Counted from the first letter of the stretch, positions 1-8,510 are shown. The stretch: 64,000 nucleotides of DNA from Sphingobacterium corticibacter (GCF_003076635.1 NZ_QDKG01000002.1:434001-498000), one strand, 5' to 3'. The notes: generated from the letters alone by a model not told the origin. A program made the numbers and translations.

Positions 1-183
1 ATTTGCTGTCCCTCCTTCTCTATCTGCCGCTATCTGAAATAGGGGTAAAAACATACTTAATCCCAGCCCGTCCATCAAGCCAAACATGAAAGTCAGACCG
101 ATAACGATGAAGATCCGGTATCGGAGATATCGATAGAAATAGGTGAAGTTTTTAAGGTATTTTTTGATAAACTGCTTAAGCAT
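1..183 (-). CDS. ABC exporter, N-terminal fragment (partial)
   Basis: The open frame runs off the left edge. Its ATG is at 183-181 and 61 codons are visible. The N-terminus is basic and aromatic, followed by a hydrophobic segment with LMDGLGLSMFLPLFQ, typical of the first membrane helix of MsbA-type half-transporters (permease fused to ATPase). The nucleotide-binding part is outside the window. It lies 28 bases downstream of a sugar epimerase and a WecA-like transferase on the same strand. Export of a lipid-linked glycan is therefore a reasonable inference, but the substrate cannot be read from this fragment. Confidence 0.6.
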   Translation of the reverse strand, partial: MLKQFIKKYLKNFTYFYRYLRYRIFIVIGLTFMFGLMDGLGLSMFLPLFQIAADREGGTAN

Positions 184-211
184 GGAGTCTGATGATTCTG
201 TCGTAATAATT

Positions 212-1171
212 TTATTTACCAAACTCTGCTGCTAAAGTTCGTCTTAATCCCTCTTGCATACTGTATGGCGGTTGAAAACCCGAAGTCATTGCTTTGGTAG
301 AATCGTATTGTGTCACAGCACAAAACTTCTTAACTCGAACAGAACTAATCGGCAGCTTTTTTCTGGTTAGAAAAGCTAAGACATCGAAACCATATCCGCC
401 CAGCATGCCTAACCAATACGGAATACGTAATGTGGGAATACGTTTGCCCAAGATTTTTCCTGTATGATGTACTAAATCTTTGGTAGTAAAATCCGGCTTA
501 TCCACATAATTATATACGTGTACACCAGGGCTAATTTTAGCAATGAGGAATTGCAGGAAAGCAACGATATTTCCAACGTAGGACATGGATTTTTCATTGT
601 TTCCCTTCCCGATAAGCATAAATTTTCCAGAAGCTATTTGATTCAATAGATTAAAAACGTTGCCACGGTTGCCTTCGCCAAATATCACTGTCGGCCTGAC
701 AATGGCAATGCTCCAATCAGGATGGTCTTGCGCCCATTGTTGTAGCACCAATTCGGCTTCCCATTTACTTTTTCCATAGTGATTGAATGGCTCCGCCGGA
801 AAAGATTCATCAGGGTTGTCCTTGTCTAAGCCATAAATAGCGACAGAACTGGTGAAGATAAGTTGTTTAACACCTTGCTTCTTCATTGCTTCTAACGTGT
901 TCTGCATTCCTTTTACATTAACGTCGTAATACAATGATGTTGGCGAGACATCGTCGCGGTGTTCGGCGGCTAATAAGACGACCACGCTTGCTTCAATTAG
1001 TGAATTAGATAATGACTCCGTATCTAGCACATTTCCTAAAACCGTCAAGGTAGGATGCGCTTCACTTGGCTGTTTATCAATATTTATAATTGACAGTTCG
1101 GGAGTTACGCCTAGCGCATCAATTAATTTTGTTCCTACGAAGCCTGATCCGCCTATGATCGCTATTTTCAT
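212..1171 (-). CDS. NAD-dependent epimerase/dehydratase (SDR family)
   Basis: This 319-residue protein belongs to the extended short-chain dehydrogenase family. It has the Rossmann fingerprint GGSGFVG at residues 7-13, the TSS(V) segment that supplies the catalytic Ser/Thr, and the active-site YGKSK (YxxxK). Relatives oxidise and epimerise or dehydrate nucleotide sugars with bound NAD. The gene sits between an ABC exporter and a WecA/TagO-like transferase on the same strand, so a role in making a sugar for a surface polysaccharide is likely. The exact substrate (UDP-glucose, UDP-GlcNAc or other) is not decidable from motifs. The start ATG at 1171 gives a complete nucleotide-binding N-terminus. 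Confidence 0.85.
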   Translation of the reverse strand: MKIAIIGGSGFVGTKLIDALGVTPELSIINIDKQPSEAHPTLTVLGNVLDTESLSNSLIEASVVVLLAAEHRDDVSPTSLYYDVNVKGMQNTLEAMKKQGVKQLIFTSSVAIYGLDKDNPDESFPAEPFNHYGKSKWEAELVLQQWAQDHPDWSIAIVRPTVIFGEGNRGNVFNLLNQIASGKFMLIGKGNNEKSMSYVGNIVAFLQFLIAKISPGVHVYNYVDKPDFTTKDLVHHTGKILGKRIPTLRIPYWLGMLGGYGFDVLAFLTRKKLPISSVRVKKFCAVTQYDSTKAMTSGFQPPYSMQEGLRRTLAAEFGK

Positions 1172-1205
1172 CCAGAAAGGGTAAGTTTTTGTGCGTTTCC
1201 GCCAA

Positions 1206-2369
1206 TTATTTTAATTGATCTGCTACTACCTGATTGTGATTTTTATATTTCTCAGATGTCGATTTCGTAACGATAGATTGCTTACGCTTAAGCGTTTTAT
1301 CTATTATAGTATGAAAAACACCCCATAATATTAAATCAGCTGCAAGCACAATATTATTACTAATAAGCTGTACAGCTATGGCATTAAAGATACAAAAAAA
1401 CCCAGCAAGTGAAATAATGGTAATCATTGCTTTTTGATGAGACATGCCCAGGTCTAGAAGCTTATGATGTATATGGCTACGATCAGCACGAAAAACCGGC
1501 GTGCCTAAACGCAAACGAACGAGCATAACACGTGCAACATCCATCACAGGTACTATTAAGACGGTAAATGCTACAACAATTGCTCCTTCGGAGAAGGGTT
1601 GGATATGTGGGTTATTCATCGCGTAGCTTACGGATAAGAAAGACATCGATAAGCCAAGTGTTAGACTGCCGGAATCCCCCATAAATATCTTACGTTTTTT
1701 TCGAGAGATCCCAAATACGTTGTAGTGAAAAAACGGGATTAATAGCCCTGCTGTTATAAAGGCAAATAAGGCATGTAACCACGCTTGATTAATCATAAAT
1801 AGCGTGCCCAAAGCTAAACATCCAACTAGTACCAGGCCCGAACATAGTCCGTCGATACCGTCAATGAGGTTTATTGCGTTGATGATTAAGACGGTTATAA
1901 AAACAGTTAGCGGTACTCCTATCCAAGCAGGTATATTAGTGACAAAAAATACACCATACAAATCGTTAATCCATACACCTGAGATAGGTAAAAAACAGGC
2001 TACAAATATTTGCATGTAAAGCTTAGTCCTAGCGTTAATACCGATCAAATCGTCGGTAATACCAACAATAAATAAGACGACCAATCCACAAACAAGACCC
2101 ATAATCATAGGGTAGATCTCGAAAGTTTCCAGATTAAAATCCACCAGATTATTTCTGTAACATAAAATCAAAGTGAGGACGACTAAAACACATTGGATCG
2201 GTACAAATGTGACCCCTCCAAGTCTAGATACTAATTCTGTATGTGTTTTTCTGATATCAACAGGGTCAAACAGTCGCTTACGATAACTGATAAGAAGAAC
2301 GTATGGCAATAATAGTCTACCCAACAGAAAGGCTACGATAAATGCTGTAAATACGACCAATATCTTCAT
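1206..2369 (-). CDS. Polyprenyl-phosphate N-acetylaminosugar-1-phosphate transferase (WecA/TagO/MraY family)
   Basis: This 387-residue polytopic membrane protein has about ten or eleven hydrophobic helices. It carries the family signatures NLIDGIDGL (Mg-binding aspartates), MGDSGSLTLG, and the RSHIHHKLLDLG loop found in WecA-type enzymes. The family moves a sugar-1-phosphate, usually GlcNAc-1-P, from a UDP-sugar to undecaprenyl phosphate at the inner membrane. This is the first committed step of O-antigen, teichoic acid or capsule assembly. It is followed on the same strand after 34 bases by the epimerase, consistent with one polysaccharide operon. The Lys-rich C-terminus is cytoplasmic by inference. 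The wecA-like assignment is firm at family level only. Confidence 0.88.
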   Translation of the reverse strand: MKILVVFTAFIVAFLLGRLLLPYVLLISYRKRLFDPVDIRKTHTELVSRLGGVTFVPIQCVLVVLTLILCYRNNLVDFNLETFEIYPMIMGLVCGLVVLFIVGITDDLIGINARTKLYMQIFVACFLPISGVWINDLYGVFFVTNIPAWIGVPLTVFITVLIINAINLIDGIDGLCSGLVLVGCLALGTLFMINQAWLHALFAFITAGLLIPFFHYNVFGISRKKRKIFMGDSGSLTLGLSMSFLSVSYAMNNPHIQPFSEGAIVVAFTVLIVPVMDVARVMLVRLRLGTPVFRADRSHIHHKLLDLGMSHQKAMITIISLAGFFCIFNAIAVQLISNNIVLAADLILWGVFHTIIDKTLKRKQSIVTKSTSEKYKNHNQVVADQLK

Positions 2370-2909
2370 CTTGCAAATGATGTTAAATTAATCATGTAGT
2401 TGTCTGGTAATGTCTATATATCAAGTCGTGTCGATACTATATTCAGTCGAGTTTACGCTCAGCCGTAAAGGTACTACAAGTGTACTTCAGGGGCGAATGT
2501 ATATGTTATAATTATTCGCTTCTGTAGTTTTCACACTACAAATTCTCGTGACACGGCATGGTTGCATTAAGATAGCGTTTTTCTTTTTTTTAAGAGAACT
2601 TTGGGGTGTTATCGATCTAAATGACGTTAGAAGACAGGTGTTTAGCAAGCGATAATCATGTGTTTTTTATCCTATCTACCAGAAATTGGCACCAAGTGAT
2701 GATCATAGCGCTTAATTTATTTTGGTTTGGGATAATGTGCGATCCCGAATTCCCTGCTGTTCTATGGTGAGTGCTCTTTCAAGTTAAGGCTTATGTTTTT
2801 TTCTTTAACAATTTTCCCTCTCTTTTTTTAAAGATATTTTGTCTGGATAATATTGGCCAACAGCGCTATGATAGATTAAATAAATTTCCCTCAATTGGAT
2901 TTGATTAAT

Positions 2910-2937
2910 AATGACAAGAAACAAATGTCATTTTTTT
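2910..2937 (+). terminator. Terminator-like hairpin with T-run in gene-free DNA
   Basis: AATGACA (2910-2916) and TGTCATT (2926-2932) form a 7-bp stem with a 9-nt loop. Seven T residues (2931-2937) follow on the plus strand. This looks like a weak intrinsic terminator, but no gene lies upstream on the plus strand. It may end an untranslated transcript, act as an attenuator for the downstream cassette, or be chance in AT-rich DNA. Confidence 0.35.
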
Positions 2938-3064
2938 GATTTATCAAGAATATTTTCTCCCTGTTGTGTTTTATACATACTATATTTAAATGGTTTTATC
3001 TGAGTAATTTATGGTGGTTGTAGTTTTATTTTTTACCACTGATTAATGCTAAATTGATAAGAGG

Positions 3065-3082
3065 ATGATTTTTATAAATCAT
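3065..3082. repeat. Inverted repeat upstream of the first peptide gene
   Basis: ATGATTT (3065-3071) and AAATCAT (3076-3082) are perfect reverse complements separated by TTAT. The dyad lies about 53 bases before the ATG of the short peptide gene and 14 bases before a poor -7-like element (TAGTTTAC, 3097-3104). An operator is possible. The AT-rich composition makes chance occurrence plausible too. Confidence 0.3.
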
Positions 3083-3135
3083 TCTATGATACAGACTAGT
3101 TTACAATAATAATTTCACGTATAAATACTTATTTT

Positions 3136-3315
3136 ATGAAAGATCAAAAAAGAAGTTATTCGAACCCGCAAGTAGAGATTGTTTCTTTGATAACGGAACA
3201 TGGAATCGCAGCGTCTTCAGTGATGGTATCGGGTGGTTTAAACGGTAACCAATATCAACCTACCGTAGAAGATTGGGAGGTTGGGGGGAATGGTTCTTGG
3301 ATTACGGATTTGTAA
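3136..3315 (+). CDS. Short peptide of unknown function, paired with fimbrillin-like lipoprotein
   Basis: This complete 59-residue frame runs from ATG at 3136 to TAA at 3313-3315. It has a basic N-terminus (MKDQKRSY), then NPQVEIVSLI, a GIAASS segment, and an acidic aromatic tail with VEDWE and a near-terminal W. There is no convincing signal peptide and no Cys. It resembles the peptide at 8511-8684, which shares the order Y-x-x-P, hydrophobic/acidic stretch, IAA-x-S, V-x-x-WE and C-terminal W. Each sits directly upstream of a fimbrillin-like lipoprotein gene (here 40 bases). Conservation of both sequence and context argues that it is a real gene. Function is unknown; a secreted or processed peptide or a small partner of the lipoprotein are possibilities only. 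Confidence 0.7.
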   Translation: MKDQKRSYSNPQVEIVSLITEHGIAASSVMVSGGLNGNQYQPTVEDWEVGGNGSWITDL

Positions 3316-3355
3316 GATAGAGCAGAAAACCAATAAATACTTTAGTACCTATATT

Positions 3356-5197
3356 ATGATGATCGCACAGACTTACTTCGGATTCTCGCGTCGAATGGGC
3401 GCTTGTTTTATACTACTTTCTTACTTTATTACATCTTGCGAAAGAAATGCGGGCCGAGAAGACCTGCAGGATCCTAATGCCAGTTTAATGGTTGTGGAGG
3501 CAATGGTGGATGACACGGAAAATGTGGATCTAACTTCGCCGATCAATGCTATGGGAAGCATTGGAAATTCTTCTCAATCATCTAATAGGCACGATGTTAA
3601 TGAATTAGCAAACAAAAGTACTTTTGTGGAAGGTGATGATTTTGATGCGATCACTTCTATCTCTAATAATTGGAAGAAAAGTGTTGGTGAGGGCTCTAAT
3701 GAGCTTGCTTCTGGGGGAGGCATCTCACGTGCGGCAACTCCAATGACGCCCGGCTTCAAATACAGGCTTGTTCTTTATAAGTTAGTCGGTAGTACGCAGA
3801 CGTATTGGCGACAAAAGCAATTGACATCTTCAACATCTACAGTAACAGATACAACGCAACAAATAGAAGTAGTAAGAGGGGACACCTACCGTTGGTATGC
3901 TTATTCTTATAATAATGCTACGGATATTCCTGTGCTAGCAAATCCGGGGGCAAATCCGCAAATAAATATGGGTAACAACTCAGACTTCCTGTATGCTAAT
4001 GGTACAATATCAATTCCTGCTACAGGAGCTGCGAATACACCATTAAATATCAATTTTCTTCATCAGGTAGGTCGCTTGGCGGTAGAGATTGATGCGCGAG
4101 GTATGTTTGCTGATAATATTACACAGCTGGATGTAACTTTAGGAGGTCTGCCAGGCGCAAGTGCGCCGCTTACTAATGGGACTTTTGGGTTAGTTAGTGG
4201 ACAGGTTACGAGTACTGCTCCTTACACGCCGTCAGCAACATTAGCGGTAGGTAATTTTCAAAATGTAGATGCGGGTTTTAATGATCGTAAAGCAATATAT
4301 TTCCATTCGGCGACACCAGCCACGTTGTCAAATAATCTAGCTGTCACCTTAAATAATGTTACGATTACGATGACGGATGGCACTACGACGAGAGCTTTTA
4401 CTGGTTTAAATAGGGTTTTTAATCTTACTGTGCCTTCTTCTTTGGCAGCTGGACGTACGCATAATGCCAAAATAGATTTAGTGGAATCTCCCCTGATTGT
4501 CAATAATGGATTGGGTACAACACCAGTCCGCTGGGCTAGAACGAATCTGTATCTACATCCGTCAGCACGAAATCGATACCGATTTCATGCGACTTATGCG
4601 CATACGGATATGCGATCTTCCTATTGGCCTTTCCGAGCGAACACGCCAACGATGTTTGGTGTAGATGGAGATCCTTGTACCTTGGTTCATCCTACAAGTC
4701 GGCCTGGTGACGGACTTAGCGTCTGGCGGCAAGCTACAGTAGCCGATTTTAATACGTTGGGAGTATCTCCTGGCGTGTTTGGTCCAACAGGGCCTTCTCA
4801 AAATGTGGTCTACAATCCAAATGGTGGACTAGGATACTATGAGTACCCAGCAACAGGTACTGGCGCTCCGCAATACGTTAGTTCAAACCTACGATTTAAT
4901 ATGAATGGATTCGCGAACGCCGTTAACGTAGTGAGCGGATTGATTAGTATTGAGATTGGAAATCGCGTAGGTTATGGCACAGAGGCACGAATTTGGACGC
5001 ATGATCAATTTGTGGCAATTCCACCTATTGTGTCATTGGGCGCCTACGGTTTTAGGGCTGCCAGGGTTCCTGCCTCCGGACTCACTGCGGCTTACAACAG
5101 TATCAATCCTAGCTTATTAGAAGTGCTTAATCTGAGCCTTTTGGGAGGCGGATTGCTGGATTCTTCGTTTCAAAATGTGCGCTGTGTAAGAAGATAA
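3356..5197 (+). CDS. Fimbrillin-family surface lipoprotein with C-terminal FISUMP-like module
   Basis: From ATG 3356 the product has 613 residues. The frame is open upstream to 3281, but those codons overlap the peptide gene. The tandem Met at 3356/3359 gives a proper lipoprotein signal: RR, a hydrophobic core, and lipobox ITSC with Cys at about residue 28. The central part resembles Bacteroidota fimbrillin-like proteins (Mfa-like beta-sandwich domains). The C-terminus has GDPCTLV followed by a Trp-Arg segment and ends in NVRCVRR, like the Fibrobacter succinogenes major paralogous (FISUMP)/DUF1566-type module. It is paralogous to the protein at 6846-8483; both contain SRAA followed by a conserved KYRL block. 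An outer-membrane, cell-surface location is inferred. Whether it polymerises or acts as an adhesin is unknown. Confidence 0.75.
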   Translation: MMIAQTYFGFSRRMGACFILLSYFITSCERNAGREDLQDPNASLMVVEAMVDDTENVDLTSPINAMGSIGNSSQSSNRHDVNELANKSTFVEGDDFDAITSISNNWKKSVGEGSNELASGGGISRAATPMTPGFKYRLVLYKLVGSTQTYWRQKQLTSSTSTVTDTTQQIEVVRGDTYRWYAYSYNNATDIPVLANPGANPQINMGNNSDFLYANGTISIPATGAANTPLNINFLHQVGRLAVEIDARGMFADNITQLDVTLGGLPGASAPLTNGTFGLVSGQVTSTAPYTPSATLAVGNFQNVDAGFNDRKAIYFHSATPATLSNNLAVTLNNVTITMTDGTTTRAFTGLNRVFNLTVPSSLAAGRTHNAKIDLVESPLIVNNGLGTTPVRWARTNLYLHPSARNRYRFHATYAHTDMRSSYWPFRANTPTMFGVDGDPCTLVHPTSRPGDGLSVWRQATVADFNTLGVSPGVFGPTGPSQNVVYNPNGGLGYYEYPATGTGAPQYVSSNLRFNMNGFANAVNVVSGLISIEIGNRVGYGTEARIWTHDQFVAIPPIVSLGAYGFRAARVPASGLTAAYNSINPSLLEVLNLSLLGGGLLDSSFQNVRCVRR

Positions 5198-5315
5198 AAA
5201 CGCTATTACCAATTGTTTGTTAGTAAACGTAGCGCTTAATTTACACGACTCGAATTCGTAGTGATCTGAACTGACTTGTAGTTTGCTACTCGTGAATATT
5301 GTGTTTTCAAAACGC

Positions 5316-5323
5316 TATCTTTG
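5316..5323 (+). promoter_or_regulatory. Bacteroidota -7 element for HAD gene
   Basis: TATCTTTG is a perfect TAnnTTTG, 34 nt before the ATG at 5358. No well-spaced -33 TTTG is visible (nearest TTG at 5299-5301 is too close). Confidence 0.55.
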
Positions 5324-5357
5324 TGTGTCCAGACATACGTATACATACGATTGAAAT

Positions 5358-5795
5358 ATGATAATAGCTGTAGATTTTGACGGAACTATTGTAGAGCATC
5401 GATATCCTGAAATTGGTAAACCTGTACCATTTGCTATTGATATCTTGATAAAGCTACGCGAGGAACGACATACACTAATCTTGTGGACGGTTCGGGAAGG
5501 TGCTCTTTTGCAGGAAGCTATTGATTATTGTGCGGCGCACGGCGTTATTTTTTATGCGCACAATGCTAACTTTCCCGAAGAAGAAACCACGCGCGCTTCG
5601 CGCAAGCTTACAGCAGATCTATTTATTGATGACCGGAATCTCGGTGGGTTACCCGATTGGACGGCCATCTATCGAGCCATTTCTGCTATGCGACACGGAT
5701 CGCAGGATATTATACCTATATTGTATGGACAACCCAATCTAACCGCAAGAAAGCAAAAAAGAGGTTTTTTTGCGGCTCTGTTTGGAGACAATTAG
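5358..5795 (+). CDS. HAD-like phosphatase, small cap-less type
   Basis: This 145-residue soluble protein opens with the HAD motif I, DFDGT (D6 nucleophile, D8). It has a motif-II-like WTVREG and a C-terminal FIDDRNLGG that supplies the motif IV aspartates. Its size matches the minimal C0-type HAD hydrolases of Bacteroidota. They have no cap domain and usually act on phosphorylated small molecules or macromolecules. The substrate is unknown. It is followed after 25 bases by the thioredoxin-like lipoprotein gene, probably co-transcribed. The two lie between two convergent fimbrillin cassettes, with no obvious functional tie to them. Confidence 0.8.
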   Translation: MIIAVDFDGTIVEHRYPEIGKPVPFAIDILIKLREERHTLILWTVREGALLQEAIDYCAAHGVIFYAHNANFPEEETTRASRKLTADLFIDDRNLGGLPDWTAIYRAISAMRHGSQDIIPILYGQPNLTARKQKRGFFAALFGDN

Positions 5796-5820
5796 TGATC
5801 GATTTTAATTTCCTGTAGTT

Positions 5821-6690
5821 ATGAGAACACCGCTGATGTGCTGTATTTCTCTTATCTTTCTTATTACCATATCCTGTAAAGAAAGCAAAGAGCAGTCTAA
5901 ATCCCCGCAGTCTACAACTTTAACCGTATCGGAGTTTTGGGGTCAATATGATTTTAGTGATACGGTTAATATAGTCAAGCCAGAAGTGGGAGAGCAGGCG
6001 GTGGCAGACTTCCTCGCTTTGGCAACACAGAGCGATAGCAAAAAGTCTGTTGAGGCTATTAGAAACATGCTGCCGCGAGCGGCAGTATCCCTTACTGTAT
6101 TGAACTTCTTTGTAGAGAACTATGGGAAATACCTTTATAATCCTAATTCTCCGATGTACAATGAAACGCTCTACCTACCCGTATTAGAGTTTGTGGTAAG
6201 TGAAGAAAGTATACCGGATTACGAACGTCAACGCTTTCAGGATCGGTTAACCTTAATTCGGAAAAACAATCCAGGCAGCAAAGCAACTAATTTCTCCTTC
6301 GAAACGGTTAGCGGTGAAAAGACCGATTTGTATAAACAAAAAGCAAAGTACATTTTAGTATTCTTTTATGAGCCAGGTTGCGGAGGTTGTGCCAGTGCTA
6401 TTGAAAGTCTGCAGCCTATTGTGCAGGTTCAGGAGTGGATTAAGCGTGGAGATCTAGAAATACTGGCTATTTATGCCAATGCTGAGCAAAGCTTATGGGA
6501 AGATTATCAGCAATACATTCCATCGTTATGGATAAATGGGTTGAATGCGGATCGTTCTATTTTGGCCCATAATCTGTATGATCTTAAGGCGTCGCCAACC
6601 TTTTATTTATTGGATGATAAGAAAGTGGTATTACTGAAAGACCGCAATCTGGCTGAGAATATCGGTTATCTTGAGCGATTTTTAAATTAG
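5821..6690 (+). CDS. Thioredoxin-like lipoprotein (DUF5106-type N-terminus)
   Basis: This 289-residue protein begins with a lipoprotein signal (hydrophobic core, lipobox TISC, Cys at about residue 19). Residues about 35-140 resemble the DUF5106 helical region found before thioredoxin folds in Bacteroidota. The C-terminal half is TlpA/AhpC-like, with an FFYEPGCGGC active site (CxxC) and a cis-Pro segment in KASPTFYLLD. It probably acts as a periplasmic thiol-disulfide oxidoreductase anchored to a membrane. The partner protein is unknown. It ends shortly before a strong bidirectional terminator. Confidence 0.82.
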   Translation: MRTPLMCCISLIFLITISCKESKEQSKSPQSTTLTVSEFWGQYDFSDTVNIVKPEVGEQAVADFLALATQSDSKKSVEAIRNMLPRAAVSLTVLNFFVENYGKYLYNPNSPMYNETLYLPVLEFVVSEESIPDYERQRFQDRLTLIRKNNPGSKATNFSFETVSGEKTDLYKQKAKYILVFFYEPGCGGCASAIESLQPIVQVQEWIKRGDLEILAIYANAEQSLWEDYQQYIPSLWINGLNADRSILAHNLYDLKASPTFYLLDDKKVVLLKDRNLAENIGYLERFLN

Positions 6691-6751
6691 TGAGATCTAG
6701 AATTTGGTGCTATTTTTTGCTTCTACGATTGCTATAGTCCAGTCTGAAAAC

Positions 6752-6809
6752 TAAAAAAGTAGGAGTCGGATTATATCTTCATTGACTTGATCCGACTCCT
6801 ACTTTTTTA
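6752..6809. terminator. Bidirectional intrinsic terminator
   Basis: A perfect 20-bp inverted repeat (6752-6771 and 6790-6809) encloses an 18-nt loop. The arms read TAAAAAAGTAGGAGTCGGAT and its complement, so a G+C stem is flanked by a T-run on each strand. It lies between the convergent thioredoxin-like gene and the second fimbrillin gene and can stop both. Confidence 0.92.
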
Positions 6810-6845
6810 ATTCATTATTGTTTCCTAATTCGTGTAGATTCAGGC

Positions 6846-8483
6846 TTAGTTTGCTCTTACACAGCGGATAGATACGGCTGTATTATCATCCAATGAAGCG
6901 AATCCAAAGGTGTAAATATTTGGGCCGATCTGCATTTTCTCAAAGTTATTACCATTTTTGAGCATGTACCACCCTGTGTCATTTAAATCGGCGCGAGCGG
7001 TATTGTCATTATAAGTTCCTTCGAATGAAATGAAGAGATATTTTTTATAATCAGCTCCAGGGTCGGTTTGCTTGCCGAAATACATGCCACGTCTAGCGCC
7101 TCCAGGGTAGCTTTCTGCAATATAACGTACCGGCGCGTAAATGTTCGGCCCCGGATGCCCGCTTACTTGAGCTTCTGTTGACGTTCTAATATTTTCCATT
7201 TCAGCGCGCGTTGGAAGCCTCCACGTGTTTAAAGGCGCGACTAGGGTACAAGGGTCTCCAGCTCCACCATTTAGTTCCGCTCGCGGCCTTTGATTATTTT
7301 GTCCCCATGGTAGATTGTCTAAATCATTGCGCCTAGGTTTAACGTAATTTTTGAACCAAAGATCGCCATCACCTTTGCTTGAAAAACTATAGGTATTTGA
7401 GCTGCGGCTATAAACGAGATTGCCCGGAGCATAGGTACTATTACCTAATTGGATTCCTGGTTCTGCATCAGGCGTGAAGGTTTTTATATTTAGAGTCAAC
7501 ACATACCGAGTTCCGGGAGCAAGTTTTATACCTGGAATAGTAATTGCTTTTTTAGTTATGTTGTTAATAGTAATTTCGTCGATCGTGATTGTGCTTGTGT
7601 TAGCTCCGCTATTACAGACTATGGTAGCCTCATTAGTTGCGCTATTTGTCGAAGTGTTTACAAACACAATCTCTTTACCATTTGCTGCTCTGTTATTGTA
7701 AGCTAACACATTGCCATTGGAAAGGCTAATGGTAGGCGCTAGGAAATGATCTCCTATACGCGCTTTTATAGTCGTAATATTGCCAACACTTCCTGAATTA
7801 ACGCGCGTGGCAAGTTGGCTGAAAGCGTGTTTCAACAAAACATTCAGCTCATTTTTACCCGGTTTTAGCGTTAAGCTCTTACGGAAATGTATGAAATCTG
7901 TGTTGCCATCTATACCTGTGAAAACGGCATCAGACAATTTGCCAGCAGGAGCTGCTGGTACCTGCGAATTACTAAGGATAGAATATGCAATAAAAGTATA
8001 TGTACTCCCGCTATTCAGATTCAATCCATTTCCGCTATATGCACCAACAGTGTATATTGTATCCACAACTTTAATTTCGTTGCTATCGTAAGCTAGAAGA
8101 CGATATTTAATGCCGTTGTCGAGTTTCCAACTTTTCGGTCCGCTGTTCGTTATTCCTGCGGCGCGAGAAACGGTGTGGTTAGTTTCGGTAGTGCCCCCTT
8201 CAGAGGCAGCTGTGGCGCCATCGGGAGATAATGATACTGTAACCCCGAAATCTTGGTTAAATGGTATGTTTACAATTTCTATAGCATTGTTTTCAATCGT
8301 TGTTGTCGCAGCGCGATTTACTGTGTTAGACTCTTCTGTATCACTGGATTCCGAACTCTCGAGTTCTAAGCCAACTAAATTGACATCTAAAGAGGTAACT
8401 TCATTGACATTAAAGGACTCTTTGTTACAGGAATACAATGCTACTACGAATACAAGTAGCAAAAGGAATGGTCTGGTTTTCAT
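6846..8483 (-). CDS. Fimbrillin-family surface lipoprotein, second copy
   Basis: This 545-residue lipoprotein has a signal peptide MKTRPFLLLLVFVVALYSC, with the lipidated Cys at 19. A Ser/Glu-rich linker follows (SESSDTEES), then SRAA (R107), a KYRLLAY block, fimbrillin-like beta domains, and a C-terminal module with GDPCTLV, WRLPTRAEM and the closing SIRCVRAN. WRLPT and xRCVR are typical of the FISUMP/DUF1566-like fold. It is a diverged paralogue of the 3356-5197 product, about 70 residues shorter. Its own short peptide gene lies 27 bases upstream, repeating the first cassette. Outer-surface localisation is inferred from the lipid anchor and family. Confidence 0.75.
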   Translation of the reverse strand: MKTRPFLLLLVFVVALYSCNKESFNVNEVTSLDVNLVGLELESSESSDTEESNTVNRAATTTIENNAIEIVNIPFNQDFGVTVSLSPDGATAASEGGTTETNHTVSRAAGITNSGPKSWKLDNGIKYRLLAYDSNEIKVVDTIYTVGAYSGNGLNLNSGSTYTFIAYSILSNSQVPAAPAGKLSDAVFTGIDGNTDFIHFRKSLTLKPGKNELNVLLKHAFSQLATRVNSGSVGNITTIKARIGDHFLAPTISLSNGNVLAYNNRAANGKEIVFVNTSTNSATNEATIVCNSGANTSTITIDEITINNITKKAITIPGIKLAPGTRYVLTLNIKTFTPDAEPGIQLGNSTYAPGNLVYSRSSNTYSFSSKGDGDLWFKNYVKPRRNDLDNLPWGQNNQRPRAELNGGAGDPCTLVAPLNTWRLPTRAEMENIRTSTEAQVSGHPGPNIYAPVRYIAESYPGGARRGMYFGKQTDPGADYKKYLFISFEGTYNDNTARADLNDTGWYMLKNGNNFEKMQIGPNIYTFGFASLDDNTAVSIRCVRAN

Positions 8484-8510
8484 GAATCGAAGTTCTAGAT
8501 GAGAATATGA

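Larger units (their letters stand above)
2370..3135. other. Gene-free interval of 766 bases
   Basis: No frame here looks coding. It is the longest gene-free stretch in the window. It lies between the divergent wecA-like gene (minus) and the peptide/fimbrillin cassette (plus). Contents seen: a TAAAGGTA element (2466-2473, reading TACCTTTA on the minus strand, one mismatch to TAnnTTTG) that could serve the wecA-like gene; a 6-bp inverted repeat GCGAAT/ATTCGC (2493-2498 and 2514-2519); a terminator-like hairpin at 2910-2937; and an inverted repeat at 3065-3082. The rest is AT-rich without recognisable structure. Confidence 0.7.

Noticed and set aside
2493..2519. GCGAAT/ATTCGC inverted repeat as an invertible-promoter recombination site
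   Set aside because: The arms are 6 bp with 15 bases between; no recombinase gene and no promoter lies between the arms.
3281..3355. N-terminal extension of the first fimbrillin-like protein from an earlier start
   Set aside because: These codons overlap the 3' end of the short peptide gene and would put a non-signal segment before the lipoprotein signal.
8110..8502. 130-codon plus-strand frame over the second fimbrillin-like gene
   Set aside because: Antisense shadow; Ser/Val-rich translation reflects the Thr/Asn-rich real gene.
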